From the NCBI GenBank assembly GCA_002722795.1, contig PBMY01000030.1, forward strand, positions 1-64,000: a stretch of 64,000 nucleotides of DNA, given 5' to 3'. Origin of the DNA: Crocinitomicaceae bacterium. Lineage in GTDB: Bacteria > Bacteroidota > Bacteroidia > Flavobacteriales_D > Sanyastnellaceae. The notes below the pieces were generated by a model that was given only the letters and a program-made list of their open reading frames with translations, did not search any database and was not told the DNA's origin. The translations under genes were made by a program, and so were the position numbers. Below, in pieces: positions 52,810 to 62,840 of the stretch. Position 1 is the stretch's first letter. Each line of letters starts with the position of its first letter.

Positions 52810-53193
52810 ATGTTAAAGCACATCCATTCAGACGAAGCTGCAAAACCTGTAGCAGCATATACTCAAGCGGTAATAGCAGGCGACCTAGTTTTTGTTAGTG
52901 GTTGTATCCCCATAAACCATACAACTGGAGAACTAATTTCTGATTCAATAGAAAATGCAACTAAACAAAGTCTTACAAATGTTGAGAATATTTTAATTGG
53001 TGCTGGGCTTAATTTAAAAGATGTGGTTAAGGCTTCAGTGTTTATGATTGACTCTGATGATTACGCAGGCATGAACTCAGTTTATTCTAAAATTATGCCT
53101 CAACCCTTCCCTGCACGTGAAGCAATATTTGTAAGGGGATTACCCAAAGGTGCAAGAGTTGAAATTAGTGTGATTGCTCACTCTCATACCTAA
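52810..53193 (+). CDS. ridA: RidA-family enamine/imine deaminase
   Basis: 127 residues. AAKPVAAYTQAVIAGDLVFVSG, LKDVVKASVFMIDSDDYAGMN and the conserved Arg in PKGARVEISVIA. Hydrolyses reactive 2-aminoacrylate and other enamines from PLP enzymes; protects the cytoplasm. Length normal. Confidence 0.94.
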   Translation: MLKHIHSDEAAKPVAAYTQAVIAGDLVFVSGCIPINHTTGELISDSIENATKQSLTNVENILIGAGLNLKDVVKASVFMIDSDDYAGMNSVYSKIMPQPFPAREAIFVRGLPKGARVEISVIAHSHT

Positions 53194-53211
53194 AACTCTT
53201 GTAGCTAATTA

Positions 53212-55641
53212 TTAGAACAGGAACTGTCCATCTGATCCTCTTGCCTCGAACTTAATATCTTTAAGTAGAGGAGATTTAATATTAATCTTCAAGGCAAAAC
53301 TCTTCCTTACACCAATAGGAATCCAATTAAACGACAATTCCCAACAATGTAAATCCCAGTAGAGATTTAACTGTGTTGGGGTGACCTCCTTTAGTACAAG
53401 GTCATATCCAGATTGGAAATCAACTTTCCATTTTTTGAACAAGTCCACGCTCCCACTAACTGCAATACCGTGAGTAATTTTAGTTGTATCTCCCTGTAAA
53501 TCATAATTCCAATTCCTACCCAAATTCATTGTGTAATCAATCCTTGAATTCCAAGGCAATCCCAAGTCATTTCCACCCTTAAATGAAGTGCCAACCGCCG
53601 CTGTCGCTCTTTTGAGTCTCAGTAATCCATTTCCTTGCTTTACTAAGTACTCGTTTACAGCAAATCCTGAACTATCTCTCCCGTATGCAGACTGAGTTGC
53701 ATTAAAATTAAGATTTACTTTATTAAAAAGATTTGTAAATCCACTAGTAGTTATATCTGATAAATTGAGAGAGTCAGCAAGGAAATTATATCTAGTTGAA
53801 GTGGTTAAACTTTCGAGAATTTTAATCTTATTGATTGTATCAGATTTTCTATCCCTAACCTTTGCTTCTAAGTTTTGGTTTAAAGTGAAACTAATGGATC
53901 CGGACTCCCTAGTATCTTGAGGAGTAAATCTATTTACTTCCCACGGATTCCACTCCATCACATCCTCTCCTATAAATTGAGTTTGAATCCTAGACCTCTC
54001 AGGAGTATAACTAGCAGAAAGAGTCGGAGTAAGTACATGCCTTATTGCTCTTACCCTTCTCTTTTCTTTAAAAGTAAACATCCCATAGAATCGAGTGTTT
54101 ACACTAAGTGAAGCTCTAAAATCTCTATCTCCAAACAAACCCCCAAGAGTGTCAGCCTGTTCTATAATTTCTCCCTCTTCATCCAAATACCATGACTTAT
54201 CTATCTTGTTAAACGCAGTGTATTCATCGTATTGAAAGGTTGGCGAAACAGTCAAAAAACCAAAGTTTCTACTTGAAGTTATTGATATATTATGCTTAAA
54301 TCCATTTTCAATATCAATAGCATTAACATCAAGTGCTGCTAATGCTGTGTCAGTGATTTCACCTAAATTTTCAAACCTTGTATTATAACTAACATTGATG
54401 TCATCCAAAATTTTAACTCTTCCTCTTTTTAGGCCAAACAAGTCACTCATCGACCTCCTATTCATATTTAAAGTGACCGATGGAAGAGTCATCGTCACAA
54501 TCCCAGTAACTGAATTTTGTGAGTGTTGAGCAGAGGTGTTAAGCGAAAAAGGTGAACGTGGCGAATTGTAATTCCACTGAATATTTGATTGGAAGGTATT
54601 TGTCAGATAATCGTCCAGAGAAGAATTCAGGTTTTGTTGGAAGTTACCTGTTGAACCAAAGTTGAGGCTGGCAGTAAAAGTTTTGTTGGGCTTGGATTTG
54701 GGATCCTGAACGTGTGTCCAACGAACAAAAAAGTTATTAATTTCATTATACCCTGGAAGTTCTTGAAAACCATCTACTTGTCTATTGTAGCTAAGTTCAA
54801 AATCTCCTGATGATTTATACCTGTAATTGTATTGACTGATATTCTTTACAGCCCAACTACCACCAGAATAAATATCAAAAAGCAACCTCGTATCCCAATT
54901 ATCTCCAAAAGGCATATAATAACCAAAATCCTTCAAAAAAAATCCAAGTGAGCCCCCGTCGCCATAACTAGGCAAAAGAATTCCATGTGATCTAACATCT
55001 CTCTTTATCGGGAACCACGCAAATGGTAGTGCAAGAGGAGTCGGTATTTTCCTAAACTTCATGTAAAGAGGCCCACTAACAACCTTTTCATAAGGAATCA
55101 TAATTGCCTTCTTTAGATGAAAATGATAATGGGGATTATCTGCATCACAAGTTGTGAATTTCCCGTCTGTAATGTGAAGCTCATTAGATGGGTGACGCTT
55201 GCTTTGGCCTGCGTGAAATACAAGTTCACCTTCCTGAGTAACAGCATGACGACTGAAACCCTTTTGGGTTCTTAGATTGTAACACACCTCGTCTTGAGTA
55301 AAACTAGAACCGTCTTGGGTAAAAACTGGTCTTCCTATCCAATTTCCGAGCGAATCCTTCGTTCCATAAGCACATATCTCGCTCTTTTTTGTGTTGTAAA
55401 TAACCCTATGTGCTGTTAGTTTAATATCCTCAGAAGTAAGTTTTACGTCGCCGTAAAAGGTCACTATTTCATTATGAACATGCATTACCATGCTATCCCT
55501 CGCGGAATAATTTACACCGTCGTAATTTCCTTCTAGGCTTTGGGCACAAATAACCCCGCTTTTCAACAGAAGCAATAGGAAAAGGAAGTGTGGAAGCGTC
55601 CTCAACACGTTCTGAGTAGAATTATTTTTGAGAGTTAACAT
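53212..55641 (-). CDS. lptD: LptD/OstA-like outer membrane LPS-assembly protein
   Basis: 809 residues from the ATG at 55641 (MLTLKNNSTQNVLRT, then signal peptide ending CAQ). The longer frame to 55812 would run through the divergent amidase gene and is rejected. OstA/LptA-like N-domain (VTFYGDVKLTSEDIKLTAHRV, TQDEVCYNLRTQKGFS), then a large barrel with PYEKVVSGPLYMKFRKIPTPLALPFAWFP and many aromatic-rich strands to the end. It inserts LPS into the outer membrane. Its start codon overlaps that of the divergent amidase. Confidence 0.88.
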   Translation of the reverse strand: MLTLKNNSTQNVLRTLPHFLFLLLLLKSGVICAQSLEGNYDGVNYSARDSMVMHVHNEIVTFYGDVKLTSEDIKLTAHRVIYNTKKSEICAYGTKDSLGNWIGRPVFTQDGSSFTQDEVCYNLRTQKGFSRHAVTQEGELVFHAGQSKRHPSNELHITDGKFTTCDADNPHYHFHLKKAIMIPYEKVVSGPLYMKFRKIPTPLALPFAWFPIKRDVRSHGILLPSYGDGGSLGFFLKDFGYYMPFGDNWDTRLLFDIYSGGSWAVKNISQYNYRYKSSGDFELSYNRQVDGFQELPGYNEINNFFVRWTHVQDPKSKPNKTFTASLNFGSTGNFQQNLNSSLDDYLTNTFQSNIQWNYNSPRSPFSLNTSAQHSQNSVTGIVTMTLPSVTLNMNRRSMSDLFGLKRGRVKILDDINVSYNTRFENLGEITDTALAALDVNAIDIENGFKHNISITSSRNFGFLTVSPTFQYDEYTAFNKIDKSWYLDEEGEIIEQADTLGGLFGDRDFRASLSVNTRFYGMFTFKEKRRVRAIRHVLTPTLSASYTPERSRIQTQFIGEDVMEWNPWEVNRFTPQDTRESGSISFTLNQNLEAKVRDRKSDTINKIKILESLTTSTRYNFLADSLNLSDITTSGFTNLFNKVNLNFNATQSAYGRDSSGFAVNEYLVKQGNGLLRLKRATAAVGTSFKGGNDLGLPWNSRIDYTMNLGRNWNYDLQGDTTKITHGIAVSGSVDLFKKWKVDFQSGYDLVLKEVTPTQLNLYWDLHCWELSFNWIPIGVRKSFALKINIKSPLLKDIKFEARGSDGQFLF
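55623..55630 (+). promoter_or_regulatory. -7 promoter box for the amidase gene
   Basis: TATTTTTG matches TAnnTTTG and ends 9 bases before the ATG at 55640. It lies within the first codons of lptD on the other strand. Confidence 0.45.
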
Positions 55642-56791
55642 GAAGTATTTTCTACAACGCCCAAAGCTAGCAAAACATGGAGTGCTTGCGGTTGCTATGT
55701 TAGTTGTTTTCGCAACAGCTGCATTTACTCCGCTTGAACCGTCCATGATTGTAGTCATAGACGCGGGACACGGCGGAAAGGATCCAGGTAATTTGGGTAC
55801 GGGTAGATACAAGATTAGTGAAAAGGATATTACTCTTGACGTGGCAAAGAAACTTGCTGGTTACATTGAAAAAAACATGCCGGATGTTAAAGTTATCCTA
55901 ACTAGAAAGGATGATTCTTTTCCTAAACTCAATACTCGAGTAAAAATTGCAAACGAATCCGCGGCAGATTTATTTATTTCAATTCATTGCGATGCATTTA
56001 GCTCTCCTAACGCTTGGGGATGTGGGACATATGTGATGGGAATGCATAAAACTAAGGAAAGTCTCAGAGTTGCAATGCAGGAAAATGCTAGTATTTACAA
56101 AGAAGATGACTATGTTACTAATTACGATGGATTTGACCCAAACGATCCAGACACCTACATAGCTTTATCCCTTAGACAAAACATCTACCTCGACAAAAGT
56201 CTAGAGCTTGGATCGCTAATTCAATCTCAATTCAGAGATAGGGTTGGCAGAAAAGATCGAGGCGTAAGACAAGCTGGATATTATGTGATTTCTTACACCT
56301 CTATGCCAAGCGTTCTTGTCGAGTTAGGCTTCCTTACAAATAATGAAGAAGAGGATTTTCTAATTAGTGATGAAGGTCAAACCTACATGGCATCTGCACT
56401 TTACAGAGCACTTCGAGATTATCGAGGATATCAATCGTCAATTGAACTTGAAGAACCTGAAGAAGTCGAAGAACAGGTCGAAAAAGTTAAAGAAAAAAAG
56501 ACTGAAACATCACCTGAAGTTTCTGAAACAGAGAGTATGCAAATAGCCTTTAAAGTCCAAATAGCATCTTCTCTTATAGAACTTGATAACTCGAACCCAA
56601 TTTTTCAAGGGCAACAAGGGGTAGAGGTGTATATTAGCAATGGACAATTCAAATACACGATAGGTAATTTTAAGACAGCAAAAGAAGCACATGAAAAGAA
56701 GCGATCCCTTAGAGAAAGCGGATTTAAAGGGGCATTCGTAGCAGCATTTAGAAATGGCAAACGAATACCGATGTCTGAAATACCTAAATAA
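55640..56791 (+). CDS. N-acetylmuramoyl-L-alanine amidase (Amidase_3)
   Basis: 383 residues from the ATG at 55640; a membrane or signal segment spans 14-30. Zinc amidase motifs: VVIDAGHGGKDPG (His44), Glu61 in KISEKDITLDVAKKL, FISIHCDAF and VLVELGFLTN. After an acidic linker (EELEEPEEVEEQ-like, residues ~268-295) the C-terminal 80 residues look like a SPOR-type glycan-binding fold. It splits cell-wall stem peptides during division. First gene of a seven-gene run. Confidence 0.93.
   Translation: MKYFLQRPKLAKHGVLAVAMLVVFATAAFTPLEPSMIVVIDAGHGGKDPGNLGTGRYKISEKDITLDVAKKLAGYIEKNMPDVKVILTRKDDSFPKLNTRVKIANESAADLFISIHCDAFSSPNAWGCGTYVMGMHKTKESLRVAMQENASIYKEDDYVTNYDGFDPNDPDTYIALSLRQNIYLDKSLELGSLIQSQFRDRVGRKDRGVRQAGYYVISYTSMPSVLVELGFLTNNEEEDFLISDEGQTYMASALYRALRDYRGYQSSIELEEPEEVEEQVEKVKEKKTETSPEVSETESMQIAFKVQIASSLIELDNSNPIFQGQQGVEVYISNGQFKYTIGNFKTAKEAHEKKRSLRESGFKGAFVAAFRNGKRIPMSEIPK
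55662..55669 (-). promoter_or_regulatory. -7 promoter box for lptD
   Basis: TAGCTTTG on the minus strand, a perfect TAnnTTTG match, 20 bp before the lptD ATG. It lies inside the amidase coding sequence. Confidence 0.45.
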
Positions 56792-56799
56792 TTAACCTA

Positions 56800-57852
56800 G
56801 TGAATAGTATATCACAAGAATTCAAAATTGGCGCCCTCATGATTGTGGGGGCTGTGATGCTATTCTTTGGGGTTAATTACCTCAAGGGATTTAACCCTTT
56901 GGAAAAATCTGATAGCTTTTTTGCAGTATACTCAAAGGTTGAGGGTTTAGCTGTTTCAAATCCTGTTCTTGTAAATGGTTATAAGGTTGGACAGGTTGCA
57001 AGAATAGAATTTCACGAACGAGGAGATGGCTCTTTACTTGTTGAGTTTACCGTCGATCAGAGTGAATTAGACATTCCTCTAAATACTGAAGCCCAAATCT
57101 TTTCGTCAGACTTGTTTGGCTCCAAAGCAATTCAACTCATAAGGGGAGATTCTGATACATTTGCCCAAAATGGAGACACGCTTGTGGCTTCAAATCAAGA
57201 GGACATTACAGAGGCTGTTAGAAAGGAATTAGCTCCACTTAGGGCCAAAACCGACCAACTTATTGCAGGTGTTGACGAAATCCTTACAAATATGAAGAAG
57301 GTTTTTGAGGATGATGCGACACTAGGACTCCCTTCAACCTTTGAGAGTATAAATAGAACTTTCCATACTCTTGAGAATACTGCAATACAACTAGATTCTT
57401 TGATTATAGAAAATCGTGAAGTCTTGAATAGCGTGATGACAAACCTCGATGGTTTGGCTGAAAACTTGAACAAGAATAATAGCGAGCTTTCTAATATTAT
57501 TAAGAATTTCTCTAATGTGAGTGATTCACTAGTGGCATCGGATATTGCTGGAACACTATATAAAGCAGATTTAGCTTTAAGTAATATCACCGAAATCACG
57601 AATAACGCTAAAGTTGGTAAGGGAAGTTTAGGTAAGTTGATGGTTAGTGATTCATTGTACAACGGACTTGTCGCATCTAGCATTGAATTACAGGAATTAC
57701 TTGACGATGTCCAATTAAACCCTTGGAAGTACGTGAAGGTTAGCGTTTTTGGTGGAAAGAATAAAAAGCAACTTTCAAAGGCTGAATTGAAGAAAATGAG
57801 GAAGCTTATTAGAGAGGAATTAGAGGCTGAAGAAAACAAGTTAGAAGAGTAA
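56800..57852 (+). CDS. MCE/MlaD-family lipid-transport protein
   Basis: 350 residues, GTG start at 56800 (no nearby ATG). One N-terminal membrane helix (GALMIVGAVMLFFGVNYLKGF), then the MCE domain (FFAVYSKVEGLAVSNPVLVNGYKVGQV, IFSSDLFGSKAIQLIRG), then a long helical region. These proteins form hexameric rings that shuttle phospholipids between membranes. No MlaE or MlaF genes are adjacent. Confidence 0.9.
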   Translation: MNSISQEFKIGALMIVGAVMLFFGVNYLKGFNPLEKSDSFFAVYSKVEGLAVSNPVLVNGYKVGQVARIEFHERGDGSLLVEFTVDQSELDIPLNTEAQIFSSDLFGSKAIQLIRGDSDTFAQNGDTLVASNQEDITEAVRKELAPLRAKTDQLIAGVDEILTNMKKVFEDDATLGLPSTFESINRTFHTLENTAIQLDSLIIENREVLNSVMTNLDGLAENLNKNNSELSNIIKNFSNVSDSLVASDIAGTLYKADLALSNITEITNNAKVGKGSLGKLMVSDSLYNGLVASSIELQELLDDVQLNPWKYVKVSVFGGKNKKQLSKAELKKMRKLIREELEAEENKLEE

Positions 57853-57853
57853 C

Positions 57854-59179
57854 ATGATTGCACAAATCATTTTTGCATTTCTTCTAGCTATAGCAGGATT
57901 TTTCTTTACTAAAAGAATTCTCTTCATTCGTCGAAACATTTTGTTAGGTCGGGATGTTAATCTTAGCGATAGAAAAGCCCAAAGGTGGAAGACTATGGCT
58001 CGTGTTGCTTTAGGCCAAAGTAAAATGGTAGTACGCCCTGTAGCAGGAATACTACATATAATCATTTACCTTGGATTCGTTATAATAAATATCGAGATGC
58101 TCGAAATTATGATTGATGGACTTTTTGGTACGCACAGGGTGTTTTCATTTATTGGGCCTATCTACAGCATACTTATTGCATCATTTGAATTTCTAGCTTT
58201 TGGGGTTTTATCTGCATGTGTGATTTTCTTGGTACGCCGACATATTATCGCAATTGCTCGGTTTAAATCCCCTGAAATGGGTGGATGGCCATCACTTGAC
58301 GCTACGATTATTTTAGTTGCTGAAATATTATTGATGGGTGCATTCTTAGGAATGAACGCTGCTGATTCTATTGCAATGGGACGTGAGTTAGATCATTATA
58401 CTGTTAATATTGATGCAAGCGCCTTCCCAATAAGCCAATACTTATTAGGACTGTTAGGTGGAATGAGCGATAGTGCAATTGTATTAGTTGAAAGAGCATG
58501 TTGGTGGTTCCACATTGTTGGTGTTTTAAGCTTCCTTGTTTACGTTCCGTATTCAAAACACTTTCATATTTTCCTTGCATTTCCAAATACTTATTACTCA
58601 AACCTAGATGAGAAGGCTAGACTTGATAATATGGCTGCAGTTAAAAAAGAGGTAGATATGATGATGGATCCAAATGCAGATCCATACGCGTTGCCTGAAG
58701 AAGGAGCGGATGCAGAGCCTCCTAGGTTTGGGGTAAAGGACGCAACAGATTTAAGTTGGAAGCAATTGATGGAGGCTTATTCCTGTACTGAATGTGGAAG
58801 ATGTACATCTGAATGTCCAGCAAATATGACTGGAAAATTATTATCACCTAGAAAGATCATGATGGATGTTAGGGATAGAATAGATGAAATTGGGCACAAC
58901 ATTAATGCAAATGGTCTTGAGTTTAAACCCGATGGGAAATCTCTTGTTGGGAGCTACATTAGTGAGGAAGAACTATGGGCTTGCACTTCTTGTCAGGCAT
59001 GTCTAGAAGCTTGTCCAATCAACATTAGCCCTATGGGAATTATCTTAGACATGAGAAGGTCCTTGATTATGGAGGAGAGTAAATCCCCAGAACCAATTAC
59101 TTCTATGTTCAACAATATTGAAAATAACGGAGCACCTTGGGCTTTCCCGGCAGCAAGTAGAGGTGATTGGATACAATAA
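57854..59179 (+). CDS. membrane Fe-S oxidoreductase subunit (HdrC/GlcF-like)
   Basis: 441 residues. The N-terminal half has about five to six membrane helices in the style of cytochrome-b-type subunits. The C-terminal half carries two 4Fe-4S motifs: CTECGRCTSECP and CTSCQACLEACP. It probably passes electrons between a quinone pool and the partner encoded next, which has CCG domains. Donor and acceptor are unknown. Confidence 0.9.
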   Translation: MIAQIIFAFLLAIAGFFFTKRILFIRRNILLGRDVNLSDRKAQRWKTMARVALGQSKMVVRPVAGILHIIIYLGFVIINIEMLEIMIDGLFGTHRVFSFIGPIYSILIASFEFLAFGVLSACVIFLVRRHIIAIARFKSPEMGGWPSLDATIILVAEILLMGAFLGMNAADSIAMGRELDHYTVNIDASAFPISQYLLGLLGGMSDSAIVLVERACWWFHIVGVLSFLVYVPYSKHFHIFLAFPNTYYSNLDEKARLDNMAAVKKEVDMMMDPNADPYALPEEGADAEPPRFGVKDATDLSWKQLMEAYSCTECGRCTSECPANMTGKLLSPRKIMMDVRDRIDEIGHNINANGLEFKPDGKSLVGSYISEEELWACTSCQACLEACPINISPMGIILDMRRSLIMEESKSPEPITSMFNNIENNGAPWAFPAASRGDWIQ

Positions 59180-59210
59180 TCGTAAATTGGGAGAATTCAA
59201 GGTACATACA

Positions 59211-59984
59211 ATGGCTGAAATGTTAGCTTCTGGGCAGAGTCCTGAAGTACTTTTTTGGGTTGGTTGTGCCGGAAGTTTCGACGATAGAGCCAAACGAATC
59301 ACAAAGGCTATAGCAAAAATTCTACACTATGCAGGAGTGAATTTTGCAGTCTTAGGTGCCGAAGAAAGCTGTACAGGAGATCCGGCAAAAAGAGCCGGAA
59401 ATGAGTTCCTTTTCCAAATGCAGGCGGCCCAAAACATTGCCGTTTTAAACGGTTATGGAATTAAAAGAATTGTAACTGGATGTCCCCACTGCTTCAATGT
59501 TATGAAGAACGAGTACCCTGAACTTGGAGGAGATTATGATGTTCATCACCACAGTCAGTTTATTGCCACACTAATCTCGGAAGGAATGCTTCAACTAGCT
59601 GACGACCATCCTTTCAAAGGAAGACGTATTACATTCCACGACCCTTGTTACCTAGGTAGAGGAAATGGAGAATATGCAGCGCCTAGATCGGTAATTGAGG
59701 CATTAGATGCAGAACTTGTAGAGATGAAGCGTTGTAAGCAGAAAGGTCTTTGCTGTGGCGCAGGGGGCGCCCAAATGTTTAAGGAAGCTGAAAAGGGAAA
59801 TAAAGAAGTAAACTATGAGCGTACTGATGACGCTCTTGAAACTAAAGCTGCTACTATAGCAACAGGATGTCCGTTTTGTAACACAATGATGACAGACGGA
59901 GTAAAAAATTCAGAAAAAGAAGGCAATGTAGACGTACAAGATTTAGCAGAAATGATTGCTACAGCTGCCGATATTATTGATTAA
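59211..59984 (+). CDS. CCG-domain Fe-S protein (HdrB/LutA-like)
   Basis: 257 residues from the ATG at 59211. Family starts vary, and a TTG at 59187 would add KVHT before it. Two CCG-type cysteine domains: LFWVGCAGSFDDRAKR ... GCPHCFNVMKNEY, and HDPCYLGRGNGEY ... CCGAGGAQMF, GCPFCNTMMTDG. This is the noncubane-cluster half of heterodisulfide-reductase-like pairs. The preceding gene encodes the membrane partner. Confidence 0.9.
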   Translation: MAEMLASGQSPEVLFWVGCAGSFDDRAKRITKAIAKILHYAGVNFAVLGAEESCTGDPAKRAGNEFLFQMQAAQNIAVLNGYGIKRIVTGCPHCFNVMKNEYPELGGDYDVHHHSQFIATLISEGMLQLADDHPFKGRRITFHDPCYLGRGNGEYAAPRSVIEALDAELVEMKRCKQKGLCCGAGGAQMFKEAEKGNKEVNYERTDDALETKAATIATGCPFCNTMMTDGVKNSEKEGNVDVQDLAEMIATAADIID

Positions 59985-59986
59985 AC

Positions 59987-60733
59987 ATGTTATTAGAAGG
60001 AAAAATCGCAATAGTTACGGGTGCTTCAAGAGGTATCGGTAAAGAAATCGCTAAATCGTTTATCGCCCAAGGAGCAACTGTAGCTTTTACATACATAAGC
60101 TCTCCGGAAGAAGCAAAGGCTGTGGAAGAAGAGCTTACTGCTAAAGGCGGAACTGCTAGGGGCTTTTGGTCTGACGCTGCAAAATTTGACGATGCTGAAA
60201 ATTTAGTTAAGTCCGTTCTTCAGGCGTTTGGTACTATAGACGTTTTAGTTAACAATGCAGGTATCACTGACGACACTCTGTTGATGCGTATGAGTGAAGA
60301 TCAGTGGGATAGAGTTGTCGATGTTAATCTCAAGAGTTGCTTTAATCTTACTAAAGCAGTGTTACGTACGATGTTAAAAGCACGAAGCGGATCGATAATT
60401 AATATTAGTTCAGTTGTTGGAGTTCAGGGGAATGCAGGCCAAGCGAATTATTCTGCTTCTAAGGCAGGAATCCTTGGTTTTACTAAGAGTGTTGCTCTAG
60501 AATTAGGATCAAGAAGCATTCGTTGTAACGCAATTGCCCCTGGATTCATTGAAACTGAAATGACTGAAAAGCTAGATCCTGCAACTGTTCAGGGTTGGCG
60601 CGATACAATTCCACTTAAAAGAGGTGGAACACCTGAGGATGTTGCTAATGCATGCGTTTTCCTAGCTTCTGACATGAGTTCTTATGTTACAGGCCAAACC
60701 CTAAACGTATGTGGAGGAATGATCACCGCTTAA
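59987..60733 (+). CDS. fabG: 3-oxoacyl-ACP reductase
   Basis: 248 residues, classical SDR. TGASRGIG near residue 12, NNAGITDDTLLMRM, catalytic Ser in INISSVVG and YSASK, and the C-terminal YVTGQTLNVCGGM, which is characteristic of FabG. NADPH-dependent step of fatty-acid elongation. It begins 2 bp after the Fe-S gene. Confidence 0.93.
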   Translation: MLLEGKIAIVTGASRGIGKEIAKSFIAQGATVAFTYISSPEEAKAVEEELTAKGGTARGFWSDAAKFDDAENLVKSVLQAFGTIDVLVNNAGITDDTLLMRMSEDQWDRVVDVNLKSCFNLTKAVLRTMLKARSGSIINISSVVGVQGNAGQANYSASKAGILGFTKSVALELGSRSIRCNAIAPGFIETEMTEKLDPATVQGWRDTIPLKRGGTPEDVANACVFLASDMSSYVTGQTLNVCGGMITA

Positions 60734-62830
60734 ATGTATATTAATGACATTATTGTCGAAGCACCTGCTTGGAAGTGGGTTCTTGCTGTGGTTTTTACTT
60801 TAGGCTTAAGCCTTGTTCGATACTATGATGAGAAAAAATGGTTTCTTGGTGCTATTAGGTTAGGAGTTTTAGGAGTACTGTGCTTTTTGTTGCTCGAACC
60901 TCTCCTCAGATCAATCACAACTGAGGTAGAACCATCAACTGTTGTTTTGGCCTATGACTCCTCTCAATCTCAATGGTTGGGTAAGGATAGTACAAAAAGA
61001 AAAGTTACATTAGAGAGCTGGGCTACAAATGGTCCTGAATTATTTAAAGGACATGATTTTAATGTTGAGGTTTGGGATTTCGCAAAACAATTAAAGGAAA
61101 GAGAGCAGTGGATTTGTGATGGTAGCAGAACTGATTTATCAGCAGCTTTAGAAGGGATAAGAAACAAATACGTCCATAGGAATATTGGCGCTGTAGTAGT
61201 AACAACTGACGGATTGAGCAATAGAGGAAGTGATCCTGAGTTTGGAACAAAACTTCTAGAAACACCTCACTTTTTTATTGGAACTGGCGATACAACAGTT
61301 ATTCAAGATATAGAGATAACTCAGCTATTAAGCAACCAAGTGACATATCTCAATAATGAATTTCCTGTAGAAGTTAGATTCAGATCGAATGGTTTTAAAG
61401 GCCAAAAATTAACTCTCAATTTATTTCTAGGTTCTAATATGGTTGGTAGAGAAGTCATAGACATCACTGACCATGTTGGCTTCTATACGCGTCGCTTCTT
61501 TGTGAAAGCTGAGATGAGTGGGATGAAGAAAATCAGAATCAGCCTCTCTCCTTTAGTTGGAGAAGAAAGGATTGAGAATAACTACGCTTCATCATATATA
61601 GAAGTTTTAGACAGCAAAAGGAAAATTACCATAGTCGCTCAAGCGCCACATCCCGATGTACAGGCATTGAAAAACAGCCTTAAAACTAATCTTCATCAAG
61701 AGGTAAGTGTTTTGTTTAGATCTGAGATGAATCCAAATTCAGAAATTAATGAAAGTGATGTAATTGTTTTGCATAATATCCCAAATCTCAAATCACAAAC
61801 TCCAAAAGCTGTTACAAAGGCATTTAATAGTGATATGCCAATTCTTTTTGTCGGAGGCGCTGAAATGGATTGGGAACACATTCCTTTGGAAAGGTCTGGT
61901 ATAAGCGTGGAACATGGAGCTGCATTACAAGAAGTTAGTGGCGAAGTAAATAAGGGGTTCAGTCTTTTTGAAATACCTGTTGGCCTAGATAAGGAATTAG
62001 CTTATCTACATCCACTTACTCGGGCTATGGGTAATTATAAACCATCAAATTCACTGCAGTCCATTATTTACCAAAAGCTAGATGCTCTAGAAACTGTTTG
62101 GCCTTTATTAGGCTTCAATAAAGATGCATTGGGCAGAAGATCAGGGATTTTGATGGGAGAAGGAATTTGGAGATGGAGAATGGAAAGTTCTATTAAAAAT
62201 GGGAATACTAATATGATTGATGCCTTAATCAACAATACGGTTCAATATCTAGACAGTAGAGATGATGTACGAAGGTTTAGAGTAGTCTCACCAAAGAGAC
62301 TTGAACAGGATGAAAGAGTTAAGTTTTCAGCTCAAGTTTACGACGCTTCGCTAAATCCTTCAACTGATGCGGATATAAGTCTAGTTGTAGTGAATTCTAT
62401 GGGAGAAGAATTCGATTACGATTTTTCTATAGACAAAGGAAGCTATAATCTCGATTGTGGTAGAATGTCAGCAGGTGAATACAGATGGAGCGCAACAACA
62501 ATCTTAGACGACAAGGTCGAAAGACTCAATGGCGCTTTTGTAGTAAGTGAGCTGAAAGCCGAACTAGTTTCAGAATCAGCTAATCACGATTTATTACAAA
62601 GACTAGGCTCTAAAACTGGAGGTGAATTCGTTGGGGCAATATCAACTGATTATGAAAGTGAAGTAGTTGATTCCTATGTTCAAACAATAGTTTCAAAAAT
62701 CAATAAGAAAGATATACTTCACGAGTTTACAGAAAGGTTAGAGTTAATTAATTTAAAATTCATACTTTGGCTTTTGATTGGCGGTTTAACTCTCGAATGG
62801 GGAGTTAGACGACGTCAAGGAGGCTATTAA
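60734..62830 (+). CDS. VWA-like membrane protein, Bacteroidota type
   Basis: 698 residues. Two N-terminal helices (residues ~14-29 and 40-56), then a VWA-like fold with the metal-site DxSxS (Asp75, Ser77, Ser79 in AYDSSQS) and VVVTTDGLSNRG. A large extracytoplasmic region and a C-terminal helix (LKFILWLLIGGLTLEWGVRRR) follow. Family members are uncharacterised; the architecture recalls the BatA/BatB-like or glutamine-amidotransferase-like membrane proteins. The start directly follows the fabG stop. Confidence 0.8.
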   Translation: MYINDIIVEAPAWKWVLAVVFTLGLSLVRYYDEKKWFLGAIRLGVLGVLCFLLLEPLLRSITTEVEPSTVVLAYDSSQSQWLGKDSTKRKVTLESWATNGPELFKGHDFNVEVWDFAKQLKEREQWICDGSRTDLSAALEGIRNKYVHRNIGAVVVTTDGLSNRGSDPEFGTKLLETPHFFIGTGDTTVIQDIEITQLLSNQVTYLNNEFPVEVRFRSNGFKGQKLTLNLFLGSNMVGREVIDITDHVGFYTRRFFVKAEMSGMKKIRISLSPLVGEERIENNYASSYIEVLDSKRKITIVAQAPHPDVQALKNSLKTNLHQEVSVLFRSEMNPNSEINESDVIVLHNIPNLKSQTPKAVTKAFNSDMPILFVGGAEMDWEHIPLERSGISVEHGAALQEVSGEVNKGFSLFEIPVGLDKELAYLHPLTRAMGNYKPSNSLQSIIYQKLDALETVWPLLGFNKDALGRRSGILMGEGIWRWRMESSIKNGNTNMIDALINNTVQYLDSRDDVRRFRVVSPKRLEQDERVKFSAQVYDASLNPSTDADISLVVVNSMGEEFDYDFSIDKGSYNLDCGRMSAGEYRWSATTILDDKVERLNGAFVVSELKAELVSESANHDLLQRLGSKTGGEFVGAISTDYESEVVDSYVQTIVSKINKKDILHEFTERLELINLKFILWLLIGGLTLEWGVRRRQGGY

Positions 62831-62840
62831 ATAAAATATC

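Noticed and set aside
55642-55812. N-terminal extension of lptD
   Set aside because: The extension runs antisense through the amidase start. The signal peptide begins properly at 55641.
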